A stretch of DNA of 32,259 nt from Ardenticatenaceae bacterium (GTDB taxonomy: Bacteria; Chloroflexota; Anaerolineae; Promineifilales; Promineifilaceae), in contig JASJCR010000097.1 of the NCBI GenBank assembly GCA_030065875.1, forward strand, positions 1 to 32,259. The letters are read 5' to 3'. Position numbers and translations under genes: made by a program. The first letter of the stretch is position 1. Each line of letters opens with the position of its first letter. This document shows, piece by piece, positions 1 through 7,551 of the stretch. The notes below the pieces were generated by a model. It was not told the origin of the DNA and searched no databases. It saw nothing but the letters and a program-made list of their open reading frames with translations.

Positions 1-113
1 TAAGAAAAAACGTCCGCAGATTACGCAGATTTTCGCAGATTAGAGGAAGAAATCTGTGAAAATCCGTGTTAATCCGTGGCTTTTTTTAACAATTCTTTTT
101 GTAAACCACTTAA
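1..113. repeat. MITE-like element, copy A (left end at window edge)
   Basis: Seen: an imperfect palindrome with arms at about 12-42 and 51-80, each built from three CGCAGATT-like units, followed by the outer end GTAAACCACTTAA (101-113). The window begins with TAAG, which matches the expected left end, so the element probably starts at or just before base 1. Copies B (2668), C (16159) and D (29796) share the ends and the hairpin core. The right end lies 71 nt before the WYL regulator start and touches its operator. No ORF lies inside, so any mobility would need a transposase in trans; TA at both ends would fit an IS630/Tc1-type enzyme, which is inference. Confidence 0.6.
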
Positions 114-138
114 ATCATGACGCAAACTGTCATGATTT
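112..138. promoter_or_regulatory. Palindromic operator upstream of the WYL regulator
   Basis: A perfect 10-bp inverted repeat, AAATCATGAC (112-121) and GTCATGATTT (129-138), is separated by 7 nt. It lies about 47 nt upstream of the ATG at 185 and just before a -10-like TATACT (144-149), so it would cover the -35 region. The placement fits autoregulation by the WYL regulator, which is inference. The match to both arms is exact and the palindrome is not part of the MITE core. Confidence 0.6.
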
Positions 139-184
139 TGTTTTATACTGTGACTGTATCGCAAAAACAGATGACCAAAAGCCG

Positions 185-1147
185 ATGTCTCATACAGCCA
201 CACGACTCATTACCCTGATTATGCTCCTGCAGCGACAGCCTCACCAGCGCGCGGCCGATCTGGCCGCCAGGCTGGATGTTTCCGAACGAACTCTGCATCG
301 CTACATGGGCATGCTGGAGGAGATGGGGATTCCCATCTACGCCGAACGCGGCCGGAACGGCGGTTTTTCACTGGCGCGAGGTTTCCGTATGCCGCCGCTG
401 GTTTTTACGCCCGAAGAAGCGGTGGCCGTTCATCTGGGCACGACACTCGTGCAGGAAGTATGGGGTAAGCTGTATGAAGAGGCGGCGCAGGGGGCGTTGG
501 CCAAACTGGAAAACGTGCTGCCCGAAGAACAGCGGCAGGAAGTTGCCTGGGCCGGCCGGACCCTGATCGCCACCAACATGAATCGCACCCATCAAAACCG
601 GATGATGCCGCTGCTGGAGAAGCTGCGGCAGGCCACCCATCAAAAACGGCGGGCGCATATGGTTTATCAGGGGCGGGACCAGGCGCCGGTCTCGCGTGAA
701 GTAGACATCTATGCGCTCGTTTACCGCTGGAAATGGTGGTACGCCATCGGCTACTGTCATTTGCGTCAGGACATTCGCTTCTTCCGCGTGGACCGCATCA
801 ACGATCTCAATCTTCTGAACGAACGTTTTTCAATCCCCCCTGATTTTGAGGTACATCAATATTTGGCGATGGAGCCGGCCGCCCCGGCCGATACCCAGGT
901 AAAAATGCGTTTCCTACCGGAAGGGGCGTTTCTGGCCCAATACGGCCGGTCTCAGTGGCAGAAAATGGAAACCCAGCCTGACGGCTCGGTGATCGTCACC
1001 TTTGGGGTACAGGAATTAAACGCAGCGGCCGCAACGGCCCTGAGTTACGGTCCCGTGGTTGAAGTTCTGTCGCCGCCGGAAGTGCGGCAAATCCTGCACG
1101 ACTGGGCGGTTGAGGCAGCTGAAAAATATAAAAAGAGAGACGACTAA
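185..1147 (+). CDS. HTH/WYL-domain transcriptional regulator (YafY/DeoR-like)
   Basis: A DNA-binding regulator of 320 aa, a normal length for the family. Residues about 1-60 form a winged HTH (arrangement RAADLAARLDVSERTLHRY) typical of HTH_11. The WYL domain follows at about 140-230, with VYRWKWWYAIGYCHLRQDI and FRVDRI as its signature strand and loop, and then a WCX-like C-terminus. The frame stays open 43 codons further upstream, but that part reads through the repeat and operator, so I start at MSHTATR. There is no good Shine-Dalgarno. WYL domains bind small ligands or nucleic-acid fragments; the ligand here is unknown. The stop overlaps the next start by one base (TAATG), so the two genes are translationally coupled. 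A perfect palindrome upstream suggests autoregulation. Confidence 0.9.
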   Translation: MSHTATRLITLIMLLQRQPHQRAADLAARLDVSERTLHRYMGMLEEMGIPIYAERGRNGGFSLARGFRMPPLVFTPEEAVAVHLGTTLVQEVWGKLYEEAAQGALAKLENVLPEEQRQEVAWAGRTLIATNMNRTHQNRMMPLLEKLRQATHQKRRAHMVYQGRDQAPVSREVDIYALVYRWKWWYAIGYCHLRQDIRFFRVDRINDLNLLNERFSIPPDFEVHQYLAMEPAAPADTQVKMRFLPEGAFLAQYGRSQWQKMETQPDGSVIVTFGVQELNAAAATALSYGPVVEVLSPPEVRQILHDWAVEAAEKYKKRDD

Positions 1148-2163
1148 TGAATATCCAGCCAATACCCGGATTTAAACATTTTTACACCCATCACTGCGTT
1201 AGCGGTGCAATGGCCCACATTTATCACTTTAACGATCACGCTGTCAGTGAAGATATGCTTCTTGGCTTAGGAGAAGGCGTCGGTTTTATGTACTGGCATC
1301 AGAAAGGTACCCTGCCGTTTATGGGCGGCCGGGCTCAGCCCAAGCCCAGCATGGAGGAACTGGCGGCTCAGCGCACCGGAATCAAAGTGGTCAGCCGAAC
1401 CACAACCAGCGGTCGCAAGGCCAAACAAACCCTGCTCGAAGAGCTGGCCGCTGGAAATCCGGTGTTACTGCAGGTCGACATGGGCTTCCTGCCTTACTTT
1501 GACTTTGGGGAGGAAGCGTATCACTTTGGCGGCCACGCGGTTGTGGCCTGTGGCTATGATGCTGACTCAGACACCGTGCTGATTGCCGATCGGGATGCGA
1601 TCTATCCGGTGCCCATGGCCGACCTGGAGCAGGCGCGCGGTTCAAAATTCAAGCCATTCCCACCCAAAAACAGATGGCTCACCTTTGATTTCAGCGAGAA
1701 GCGGCCGCCGCTGCAGACCGAGCTGCGTACCGCCATCCGGCATATGTCCCAGTTGATGCTGGAGCCGCCGATTCGCAACTTTGGCGTCAAAGGCATCCGC
1801 AAAACGGCCGCCATGATCCCCAAGTGGTCCGCAGTCTTGACGCCAGATGAATTGAAGTGGACGTTATTCAACGCCTACATCTTTATCAGTCCGGTTGGCG
1901 GTACCGGGGGCGGCACATTTCGCTACATGATGAGCCGCTTTCTGTGTGAGACGGCCCCTCTTCTACAGGATACCCGTTATGAAACCAGCGCCCGCGCGTT
2001 TCAAACGATTGGTGATGCCTGGGAAGAGGTAGGTGCGTGGTGCAAGCAGATGTCTGAAAATGAGAATGCGGCCGACCACCTGAGCGAGTGTGTGCCGCCG
2101 CTGCAGCATATCGCCGATTTGGAGGAGGAGGCGTGGACGATGCTGTATGAGCTGGTCAGTTGA
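1147..2163 (+). CDS. BtrH_N / DUF4872 domain protein, papain-fold acyltransferase-like
   Basis: A 338-aa cytosolic protein with no signal peptide or membrane segment. The N-terminal half resembles the BtrH N-terminal domain: Cys17 in the run HHCVSG, His130 in HFGGHAVVACGYD, and Asp148 in LIADRD form a plausible Cys-His-Asp triad of the C39/papain fold. The C-terminal half (about 190-338) fits DUF4872. BtrH itself moves a gamma-Glu-GABA side chain from an acyl carrier onto ribostamycin; no carrier protein or aminoglycoside gene is present here, so the substrate is unknown. It is coupled by a one-base overlap to the WYL gene, which is probably its regulator. An amidase or aminoacyltransferase role is equally open. 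Confidence 0.8.
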   Translation: MNIQPIPGFKHFYTHHCVSGAMAHIYHFNDHAVSEDMLLGLGEGVGFMYWHQKGTLPFMGGRAQPKPSMEELAAQRTGIKVVSRTTTSGRKAKQTLLEELAAGNPVLLQVDMGFLPYFDFGEEAYHFGGHAVVACGYDADSDTVLIADRDAIYPVPMADLEQARGSKFKPFPPKNRWLTFDFSEKRPPLQTELRTAIRHMSQLMLEPPIRNFGVKGIRKTAAMIPKWSAVLTPDELKWTLFNAYIFISPVGGTGGGTFRYMMSRFLCETAPLLQDTRYETSARAFQTIGDAWEEVGAWCKQMSENENAADHLSECVPPLQHIADLEEEAWTMLYELVS

Positions 2164-2244
2164 CGATTGACGCCCTATAGCTGTTCAGGTAGGTCATGGC
2201 TTTGACATGTTCAGCCACTGCTGAATTGTTAAAGAGCCGTTTTG

Positions 2245-2273
2245 TAGGGCCGCAGGATCCTGCTGCGGCCCTA
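2245..2273. terminator. Palindrome between convergent genes, likely bidirectional terminator
   Basis: Inverted repeat TAGGGCCGCAG (2245-2255) and CTGCGGCCCTA (2263-2273) with a 7-nt loop. It lies between the convergent BtrH-like and MmcQ genes and overlaps the stop codon of the latter. There is no T-run, so it may work as an mRNA 3'-end stabiliser or simply be a repeat. It shares its GGCCGCAG core with the palindrome at 12724-12743. Confidence 0.5.
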
Positions 2274-2639
2274 AGACCGGTTTTCCTGCTCGAAGGACGC
2301 CACCAGCTTTTTGGGAGCCACCTGGAACCAGGCGGTGCGGATGTGAAAAATCAAATCCTCATCGCTTACCAGATCGAGCCGAATCCCAATCCAGCCGCTT
2401 GGCCCCACATATGGCGGCTTAAAATAAATCTCCGGATCTGATTCTATGATCAATGGTTGAAACCCAGGAGGAGCCGGCACCCATACGGCCGTGCGTCCAT
2501 CTCCGTGATGATTATCGACAAAGCGGGCAAAACTTTTTTTAGGGGTGAAGAAAGTGGGGGTGCCGTGCGACAATCTCTCCGATGTTCCCGGAAATTCAAA
2601 ACAGATTTTGCGCACGCGATTGAGCTGTTGTTCATTCAT
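2271..2639 (-). CDS. MmcQ/YjbR family DNA-binding-like protein
   Basis: A complete single-domain protein of 122 aa, as expected for MmcQ/YjbR (CyaY-like fold). Recognisable features are the N-terminal helix with FEFPGTSERLSHGTPTFF, the central SFARFVDNHH strand, the PYVGPSGWIGIRL strand-turn and the C-terminal IRTAWFQVAPKKL helix. Members are often called DNA-binding, but the cellular role is not settled. The ATG at 2639 gives the usual family N-terminus (MNEQQLNRVRKI); there is only a weak purine-rich stretch before it. It stands alone, convergent with the BtrH-like gene, and MITE copy B ends 28 nt upstream of its start, so its promoter must lie in or across that element. Confidence 0.88.
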   Translation of the reverse strand: MNEQQLNRVRKICFEFPGTSERLSHGTPTFFTPKKSFARFVDNHHGDGRTAVWVPAPPGFQPLIIESDPEIYFKPPYVGPSGWIGIRLDLVSDEDLIFHIRTAWFQVAPKKLVASFEQENRS

Positions 2640-2667
2640 GTTAATTTTCTTTGAAAGAGGTCATAGC

Positions 2668-2791
2668 TTAAGTGGTTCGTTTCCTAAACAACTAAATAGC
2701 CACAGATTATCACAGATTAACACCGATTTCTCTCTGTAATCTGTGATAATCCGTGTTAATTCGTGGCTGTTTTTAATAGTCATCCACTTAA
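2668..2791. repeat. MITE-like element, copy B
   Basis: Bounded by perfect 8-bp inverted ends TTAAGTGG (2668-2675) and CCACTTAA (2784-2791). Inside is an imperfect hairpin with arms of about 30 nt (2699-2732 and 2737-2767) made of CACAGATTA-type units. It is non-coding, 124 bp, and has TA at both ends. It lies 28 nt upstream of the MmcQ start. Confidence 0.65.
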
Positions 2792-2918
2792 CACAGATTT
2801 TTGATTTTAGATATGCTCTGGACATGTACAATATTTCCGTTTCTCATCATAACAGATTTTAGAACATTTGTGCAACTTTTTTGCCGGTGAGGGTGCGCAC
2901 CCGATAGGTGATTTCTAA

Positions 2919-2951
2919 AGACCACAAAAGTTTCCAAAACTTTTGTGGTCT
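2919..2951. repeat. Perfect 15-bp hairpin, CAAAAG-family copy 1
   Basis: AGACCACAAAAGTTT (2919-2933) and its exact complement (2937-2951) surround a CCA loop. It shares its layout with the hairpins at 5148, 11828 and 12816. It lies upstream of the FAD monooxygenase gene rather than at a gene end, so for this copy a simple terminator role is unlikely. Confidence 0.7.
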
Positions 2952-3026
2952 GCAGGAAAAAAGTGAGCAGAAATTGAACATCTTCTGATCTGTCAACTGA
3001 GCAAACGGCCGCTGTAGACTGCCTGC

Positions 3027-4400
3027 ATGAACACGAATCAATTTAATCGGGCCGTCATCATTGGCGGCAGCCTGAGTGGTTTGTTGACCGCTCGGATTTT
3101 AAGCGGCTATTTTCGCCAGGTCATCATATTAGAAAGAGATCCGGTCGAAGACCGGCCGGAAGCCAGGAAAGGGCAGCCCCAAGCGCGCCATCTGCATGGC
3201 CTGCTGGCAACCGGCTTGGACGTCATGACCCATTACTTTCCCGATTTGCCGGGAGCCCTGGTCAACCACGGCGCGGTTGTGAGCGATATGGCCGATAACA
3301 TGCGCTGGTTCAGCTATGGTGGGTATCGACGGCGGTTTAAAATGGGCATCCGGGCGGTGCAAATGAGCCGGCCGCTGCTGGAACATTTAATTCGTCAGCG
3401 CGTGCTGGCCTTGGCGAACGTCACTTTGAGGGATCGAGTTCACGTGCAGAGACTTCTCACCACGCCCAATGGCCAAAAGATAACCGGGGTTGAGATTCAA
3501 AATCGAGTAGGGGAGCGCTCAACCGAAACCATTCAGGCGAACCTGACTGTCGACTGTACCGGCCGCGGTTCACGGTCCCCCCAATGGCTTAAAGAATTGG
3601 GATATTCCCCGCCGGAGGAAAAAGTGGTTCGTGTCGATGTCGGTTACGCAACCCGTCTGTACCGGCGAGATCCGGCCCATCGCAGCGAATGGATTCTGAT
3701 TACGCCCGAAGCGCCGCAAGAGACTCGTTTTGGGGGTCTTTTTCCCATCGAAGGAGATCGCTGGATTTGTTCGATGGGTGGGTGGGCTGGTGATCACTGC
3801 CCGATTGACGACGAGGGCTTCCTGGCCTACGCTCGCAGCCTGCCCGCACCGGACGTTTACAACGTGATCCGCCGGGCCGAGCCCCTGTCAGACATCGTGC
3901 CGCATAAATTCCCCTTCGGCCGGCTGCGTCATTATGAGAGGCTGAATAAATTTCCGGCCGGGTACCTTGTTTTAGGCGACGCCATTTCCAGCTTTAATCC
4001 GACCTATGGTCAGGGGATGACCGCCGCTGCATTGCAGGCGGCTGAACTGGATGACCTGCTTACTCAGGGGGAAAACCTGGATCGCCTGGCCCCGAAATTC
4101 TTTAAGCGTGCAGCCAGGGTGCTTACAATTCCCTGGCGGATGGCGGTGGGGCAGGATTTTAAATACCCCGCTACAACCGGACCAAAACCGGCCGGGACTG
4201 ATTTACTCAACCGGTACGTGACCAGGGTCCACAAGGCTACGCTGCACGATGAAGTTGTGGGTCGGGCATTTCTTAAGGTAATGAACCTGATCGCCTCACC
4301 GCGCAGCTTGTTCCATCCACGCATACTGTGGCGCGTGTTGTTTAATCACCTGTCACCCGTTTCAAATTTTGATCGATCCTTAATCAATCGTGCCAAGTAA
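3027..4400 (+). CDS. FAD-dependent monooxygenase/epoxidase-like oxidoreductase
   Basis: A 457-aa flavoprotein of the p-hydroxybenzoate-hydroxylase/squalene-epoxidase fold. An N-terminal Rossmann motif AVIIGGSLSGLL (residues 9-20) is followed by the acidic end of the second strand, ILERD (34-38). RKGQPQARHLHGLL (about 47-60) is typical of the polyketide-epoxidase-like group (Lsd18/LasC type). The late GD motif LGDAISSFNPTYGQGM, with Gly317-Asp318, binds the FAD ribityl chain. There is no Cys- or Trp-rich halogenase motif. The substrate is unknown; polyene or terpenoid oxygenation is a guess from the family. No Shine-Dalgarno precedes the ATG, but a -10-like TAGACT ends six bases before it, so the message may be leaderless. 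The membrane-protein gene follows after 13 nt and is probably co-transcribed. Confidence 0.85.
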   Translation: MNTNQFNRAVIIGGSLSGLLTARILSGYFRQVIILERDPVEDRPEARKGQPQARHLHGLLATGLDVMTHYFPDLPGALVNHGAVVSDMADNMRWFSYGGYRRRFKMGIRAVQMSRPLLEHLIRQRVLALANVTLRDRVHVQRLLTTPNGQKITGVEIQNRVGERSTETIQANLTVDCTGRGSRSPQWLKELGYSPPEEKVVRVDVGYATRLYRRDPAHRSEWILITPEAPQETRFGGLFPIEGDRWICSMGGWAGDHCPIDDEGFLAYARSLPAPDVYNVIRRAEPLSDIVPHKFPFGRLRHYERLNKFPAGYLVLGDAISSFNPTYGQGMTAAALQAAELDDLLTQGENLDRLAPKFFKRAARVLTIPWRMAVGQDFKYPATTGPKPAGTDLLNRYVTRVHKATLHDEVVGRAFLKVMNLIASPRSLFHPRILWRVLFNHLSPVSNFDRSLINRAK

Positions 4401-4413
4401 AAAGTGATACATC

Positions 4414-5127
4414 ATGTCAAATCAGTTGTCTCTCAACCGCATCCACTTTCTGCTTACCGTCCAGACTGTGATTATTGTGCTGGGTTCGCTCAACCGGCTT
4501 GGTTCCTGGACAATGGGGTTTGTGGCGCCGAATGAATTTCTTCGCTGGGTTGAATTGCACAATATGCTGACGCTGCCCCTGATCAGCGTCTCCGCTTTTT
4601 ATCTGCTGAAGAAACAGGTAGAAAAAGGAGTGAGCAACGTCAGCAACCGGGTTTCTCTCCTGCTCAATCTTCTTTTTATCGTTGGGATTTATCTGCTGGC
4701 GGCCGGTTACGGAAATCACGAGATTGCCAATTACCTGCACAGCCGTTTTTGCCCCGATGGCGCGGTTGATGACCTGTGCCGCATCATCATTTTTAACGAT
4801 GATGAATTTTCCCACTGGCTCTTTTTTGGTGGTTTCATTTTGCTAAACGGGGTTCTAATGGTGCTGCAGGTGGTGCATCCGTGGCGTGGCCCTACCCGCG
4901 GCCGGGACAGCTTGATGCTCATTTTTAATGCCCTGTTCGTCGCTCTGGGCATTTTTGCCAACCTCGGATTTGAAGAGATCGGTTTTGATTTGTTTGTGGT
5001 TTTGGGGATTGCCGGGCTGGCCGGGGGGCTGCGCTGGCGGTTCGGCCGGCAGCCGCTGCTGCTTTACTATCTCACCGCTTATGGGGTGGGATTGGTCGTG
5101 ACATTTTTGTATCGTGCAGTGATCTGA
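4414..5127 (+). CDS. Integral membrane protein of unknown function
   Basis: A 237-aa protein that I do not recognise. It has about six to seven hydrophobic helices: near residues 10-30, 50-66, 84-102, 125-145, 165-183, 187-205 and 213-235. A polar loop with several Cys and Asp residues (about 106-130) lies between helices 3 and 4. No catalytic or transport motif stands out. It starts 13 nt after the FAD monooxygenase stop, without a clear ribosome-binding site, so the two genes are probably one transcript; the protein could anchor, or handle a lipophilic substrate for, the oxygenase, which is inference. The hairpin at 5148-5180 follows its stop and may end the transcript. Confidence 0.7.
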   Translation: MSNQLSLNRIHFLLTVQTVIIVLGSLNRLGSWTMGFVAPNEFLRWVELHNMLTLPLISVSAFYLLKKQVEKGVSNVSNRVSLLLNLLFIVGIYLLAAGYGNHEIANYLHSRFCPDGAVDDLCRIIIFNDDEFSHWLFFGGFILLNGVLMVLQVVHPWRGPTRGRDSLMLIFNALFVALGIFANLGFEEIGFDLFVVLGIAGLAGGLRWRFGRQPLLLYYLTAYGVGLVVTFLYRAVI

Positions 5128-5147
5128 GGGTGTAATGCCTTTTATCA

Positions 5148-5180
5148 AGACCTCAAAAGCTTTCAAAACTTTTGAGATCT
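5148..5180. repeat. CAAAAG-family hairpin copy 2, possible terminator
   Basis: A near-perfect palindrome centred on base 5164, with arms 5148-5163 and 5165-5180 and two mismatches. It starts 20 nt after the membrane-protein stop, in the position expected of a transcription end, and shares its core with the copies at 2919, 11828 and 12816. No T-run follows. Confidence 0.65.
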
Positions 5181-5221
5181 ACCAGAGACAGAGGCCGCAA
5201 TATCACTTTGTTGTCGCAGGC

Positions 5222-5239
5222 AGGGTAGTTGACTACCCT
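5222..5239. promoter_or_regulatory. Palindromic operator of the solitary antitoxin gene
   Basis: AGGGTAGTTGACTACCCT is a perfect 8-bp inverted repeat with a 2-nt centre, ending 24 nt before the antitoxin ATG. Phd/YefM proteins repress their own promoters by binding palindromes in this position, so this is a likely autoregulatory site; the assignment is inferred from position only. Confidence 0.5.
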
Positions 5240-5263
5240 TCATGATTTAATTATTGTTGAGAG

Positions 5264-5494
5264 ATGATTCAAGTGACAATTTCTGAGGCTAAAACCCACT
5301 TATCCAAACTTATCAAGCGTGCCTTAGAAGGGGAGCGAATCATTATTGCCCGGGGAAAAACGCCACTGGTTGAACTGGTCGTGCTGCCGGAAGCGCGAAC
5401 CGAACGTCGTCTCGGAGGCGCAGCAGAAGCCATCCTTGAAATATCGCCTGATTTTGACGAGCCTCTAGATGATTTCCCGAAGCATACGTCTTGA
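5264..5494 (+). CDS. Phd/YefM-family antitoxin without an adjacent toxin
   Basis: A 76-aa protein with the standard Phd/YefM plan. An N-terminal DNA-binding and dimerisation part, ISEAKTHLSKLIKRALEGE, leads to the strand IIIARGKTPLVELVVL. The C-terminal tail, ISPDFDEPLDDF, is the piece that normally wraps a VapC/PIN toxin. The protein looks complete. No PIN or other toxin frame follows; the next 150 nt hold only a terminator for the opposite strand. It may be an orphan that cross-acts on a toxin elsewhere, or a remnant whose toxin was lost. The nearby intact pair at 11897-12607 carries its own antitoxin. A palindrome upstream fits autoregulation. Confidence 0.85.
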   Translation: MIQVTISEAKTHLSKLIKRALEGERIIIARGKTPLVELVVLPEARTERRLGGAAEAILEISPDFDEPLDDFPKHTS

Positions 5495-5540
5495 CAAACA
5501 CACTCAGTAGGCCTGTAAACTAAAGTGCAAGAAACTGTTC

Positions 5541-5580
5541 AAAAAAGTGAGGGTTGGCGATAAAACACCGCCAACCCTCT
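5541..5580 (-). terminator. Rho-independent terminator of the rhodanese gene
   Basis: A perfect 11-bp stem (5549-5559 with 5569-5579, nine-base loop) is followed on the minus strand by six T residues (the A-run 5541-5546 on the plus strand). It lies 65 nt beyond the stop of the rhodanese lipoprotein gene, and read on the plus strand it would also lie downstream of the antitoxin gene. Confidence 0.85.
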
Positions 5581-5644
5581 TCTGGTGGCTACTCACTCTT
5601 TCAAGGGGCACATACGTGCCTTAGTTTAGTTAAAACCGCCTGCG

Positions 5645-7369
5645 CTATCCGGTCTGCGCCGCGTCCCAGGCGGGATACCCACCAGGAAATGAACGTACGT
5701 TCTGGAAGCCCATTTCCTGTAGGGCTCCCAGGGTCAGCGCGGCACGATGACCCGAAGCACAGTAAACGATCACCAGCTGATCGGCCGGGAGTTCGGATAG
5801 ATGTTGGGATAACTCACGAATGGGGAAATTGACCGCTCCGTCAATATGTCCAGCTTCAAATTCGGCCGCTTCCCGCACGTCGATCAGCATGGCCCCGGCG
5901 TCTACCGCGGCCTGGACATCGTCAGCAGTTTTGACGACCAACCATCCCTCAGGAATGTTGGCCAAAAAATTACCTACCTCAGCCGCCACAGCCATGTCCA
6001 CTTCGGGCATCCCAAATACAGTGGCTTCAACGGCGTCGGTGCTGACTTCCATCTCGGCTCCGGTCCAACCTTTCCAGCTGGGAGCAAACGAACGGACGTT
6101 GCTGTAGCCGATCGTTTGCAGCGCGGTGGTGGCCAGCCCCGCCCGATGACCGGAGGCGCAGTAAACAACCACCGGCTGATCCATCGGGATCAGGTCCAGG
6201 TTGTCGGCCAGGGTCCGCAGCGGGATATTGATCGCCCCAGGCACGTGCCCTTCCGCATATTCCGACGCTTCGCGGACGTCGATGACCAGCGGATCAGCTG
6301 AATCGAGTAGCTCAGCAAAGGCATCGACCTTCAAAGCCATAAACCCTTCCGGAATATTGGTCAGATAATTACCGACCAGGGTGACCATGTCGGGCGCTGC
6401 TTCGGCCATCATCGCTGCATCCCATGCCGGATATCCACCAGGGAAAGAGCGCACGTTGCTGAATCCGGCAACTTGTAGGGCACCGGTAGCCAGCGCCGCC
6501 CGATGACCGGAGGCGCAATATACGACGATCATTTGATCCTGTGGCAGCTCAGCCAGTTCAGCTGAAAGGTCGCGCAGGGGGATATTAATTGCTCCCTCAA
6601 TGGCCCCGGCTTCAAATTCGCTCGGCTGCCGGACGTCGATGATCATGGCGCCATTGGCGACCATTTCGTCGAGATTTTCGACGGTTTTGAGGGCCAGCCA
6701 TCCTTCCGGAATGGTGGTCAGGAAATTGTTAACCGAGTCGAGCAGCAGCGGATCGATTTCGGGCACGGCATAGGTGTCACCCGTGACCATATTGGTGCTC
6801 AACGGCTCTTCGGCCGCTTTCCACCCCTTGATTCCTGGAGCAAACGAACGCACGTTGTCATACCCCAACAGCCGTAGAGCAGAGGTCCCCATCCCGGCAC
6901 GATGCCCGGAAGCGCAGTAAACAACCACCGGCTTGTCGGCTGGTATCATCTCCAGATTGTCGGCCAAGGTGCGCAGCGGGATATTAATCGCTCCGGCGAC
7001 GTGCCCTTCTTCGTATTCGGCCGGTTCCCGCAGGTCGATTATCACCGCTTCCCCGGTATCCAGAATCTCTTTAAAGCCATCGAGCTTGACCGCCATGTAC
7101 CCTTCAGGGATATCGGTCAGGTAGCTGGCTACAAAAGTGTTGACGTCAGCGGTCGGTGCTTCTACCGCGGCCGGGGCCTCTTCTTCGACCTCAACCGCTG
7201 CTTCACTTTCGACAGCGTCCTCAACGACGGGTGCTTCTTCTTCCAGGGCAGCCAGCGGGGCTGCCTCTTCTTCAACGACTGGCGCCGTGGTCTGGCCGCC
7301 GCAGGCGACCATCGACAGCATCAGGGCGAGTAACGTAATCCACAGTAAATGTCTCATTTTGCGTGACAT
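5645..7369 (-). CDS. Lipoprotein with four tandem rhodanese domains
   Basis: A 574-aa exported sulfurtransferase-like protein. I start at MSRKMRHLLW because AAAGGAG lies seven bases upstream; the frame is open for 22 further codons. A lipoprotein signal ends at LSMVA|C23, and a Glu/Ala/Val-rich linker runs to about residue 75. Four rhodanese domains follow, each with the active-site loop CASGHRA (Cys152, 285, 404, 537), the upstream IDxRE/Q strand and the GAINIPLR-type strand. The Cys spacings of 133, 119 and 133 show that a two-domain unit of 252 residues was duplicated: domains 1 and 3 (FAPxxKGW) resemble each other, as do 2 and 4 (FPGGYPAWDAA). All four sites keep the catalytic Cys. It lies downstream of the reductase operon, so a role in carrying sulfane sulfur to or from that enzyme is a reasonable inference. 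Confidence 0.93.
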   Translation of the reverse strand: MSRKMRHLLWITLLALMLSMVACGGQTTAPVVEEEAAPLAALEEEAPVVEDAVESEAAVEVEEEAPAAVEAPTADVNTFVASYLTDIPEGYMAVKLDGFKEILDTGEAVIIDLREPAEYEEGHVAGAINIPLRTLADNLEMIPADKPVVVYCASGHRAGMGTSALRLLGYDNVRSFAPGIKGWKAAEEPLSTNMVTGDTYAVPEIDPLLLDSVNNFLTTIPEGWLALKTVENLDEMVANGAMIIDVRQPSEFEAGAIEGAINIPLRDLSAELAELPQDQMIVVYCASGHRAALATGALQVAGFSNVRSFPGGYPAWDAAMMAEAAPDMVTLVGNYLTNIPEGFMALKVDAFAELLDSADPLVIDVREASEYAEGHVPGAINIPLRTLADNLDLIPMDQPVVVYCASGHRAGLATTALQTIGYSNVRSFAPSWKGWTGAEMEVSTDAVEATVFGMPEVDMAVAAEVGNFLANIPEGWLVVKTADDVQAAVDAGAMLIDVREAAEFEAGHIDGAVNFPIRELSQHLSELPADQLVIVYCASGHRAALTLGALQEMGFQNVRSFPGGYPAWDAAQTG

Positions 7370-7445
7370 TTGATTGCTCCTTTGCGTGTTGATTTGTAAT
7401 TCGTTCGGTTTTTCTTTAAATAAATTTTTTAACAAGGATTTGGGG

Positions 7446-7498
7446 GTTAAGGGGATCTTGCTAATTTCCGAGGAAAATCCCCTTAATCCTTTAATCCC
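7446..7498. repeat. Inverted repeat between cytochrome b and rhodanese genes
   Basis: TTAAGGGGAT (7447-7456) and ATCCCCTTAA (7487-7496) form a perfect 10-bp inverted repeat with a 30-nt spacer, in the 182-nt gap between the two minus-strand genes. It could attenuate transcription from the reductase operon into the rhodanese gene or be another dispersed repeat; there is no T-run directly after it. Confidence 0.45.
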
Positions 7499-7551
7499 TG
7501 TTTTTATTTTTTAGATTTGATACGTGCTATCCGCGATGACATGTTATGCGT

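Larger units (their letters stand above)
2640..3026. other. 387-nt intergenic region between divergent genes: repeats, no gene
   Basis: This stretch holds MITE copy B (2668-2791), a perfect 15-bp hairpin (2919-2951) and a -10-like TAGACT (3015-3020) six bases before the ATG at 3027. I see no coding sequence or RNA gene in it. A short minus-strand frame at 2859-3041 runs through the hairpin and has no recognisable product. Confidence 0.7.

Noticed and set aside
56..184. N-terminal extension of the WYL regulator (43 codons)
   Set aside because: It reads through the MITE and the operator palindrome and adds residues unlike any WYL protein.
2196..2739. Plus-strand frames opposite the MmcQ gene
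   Set aside because: The minus-strand reading is a full-length recognisable family member; these are shadows.
5554..7373. Several long plus-strand frames over the rhodanese gene
   Set aside because: They are antisense shadows of a GC-rich repetitive gene; the minus-strand product has clear domains and a terminator.
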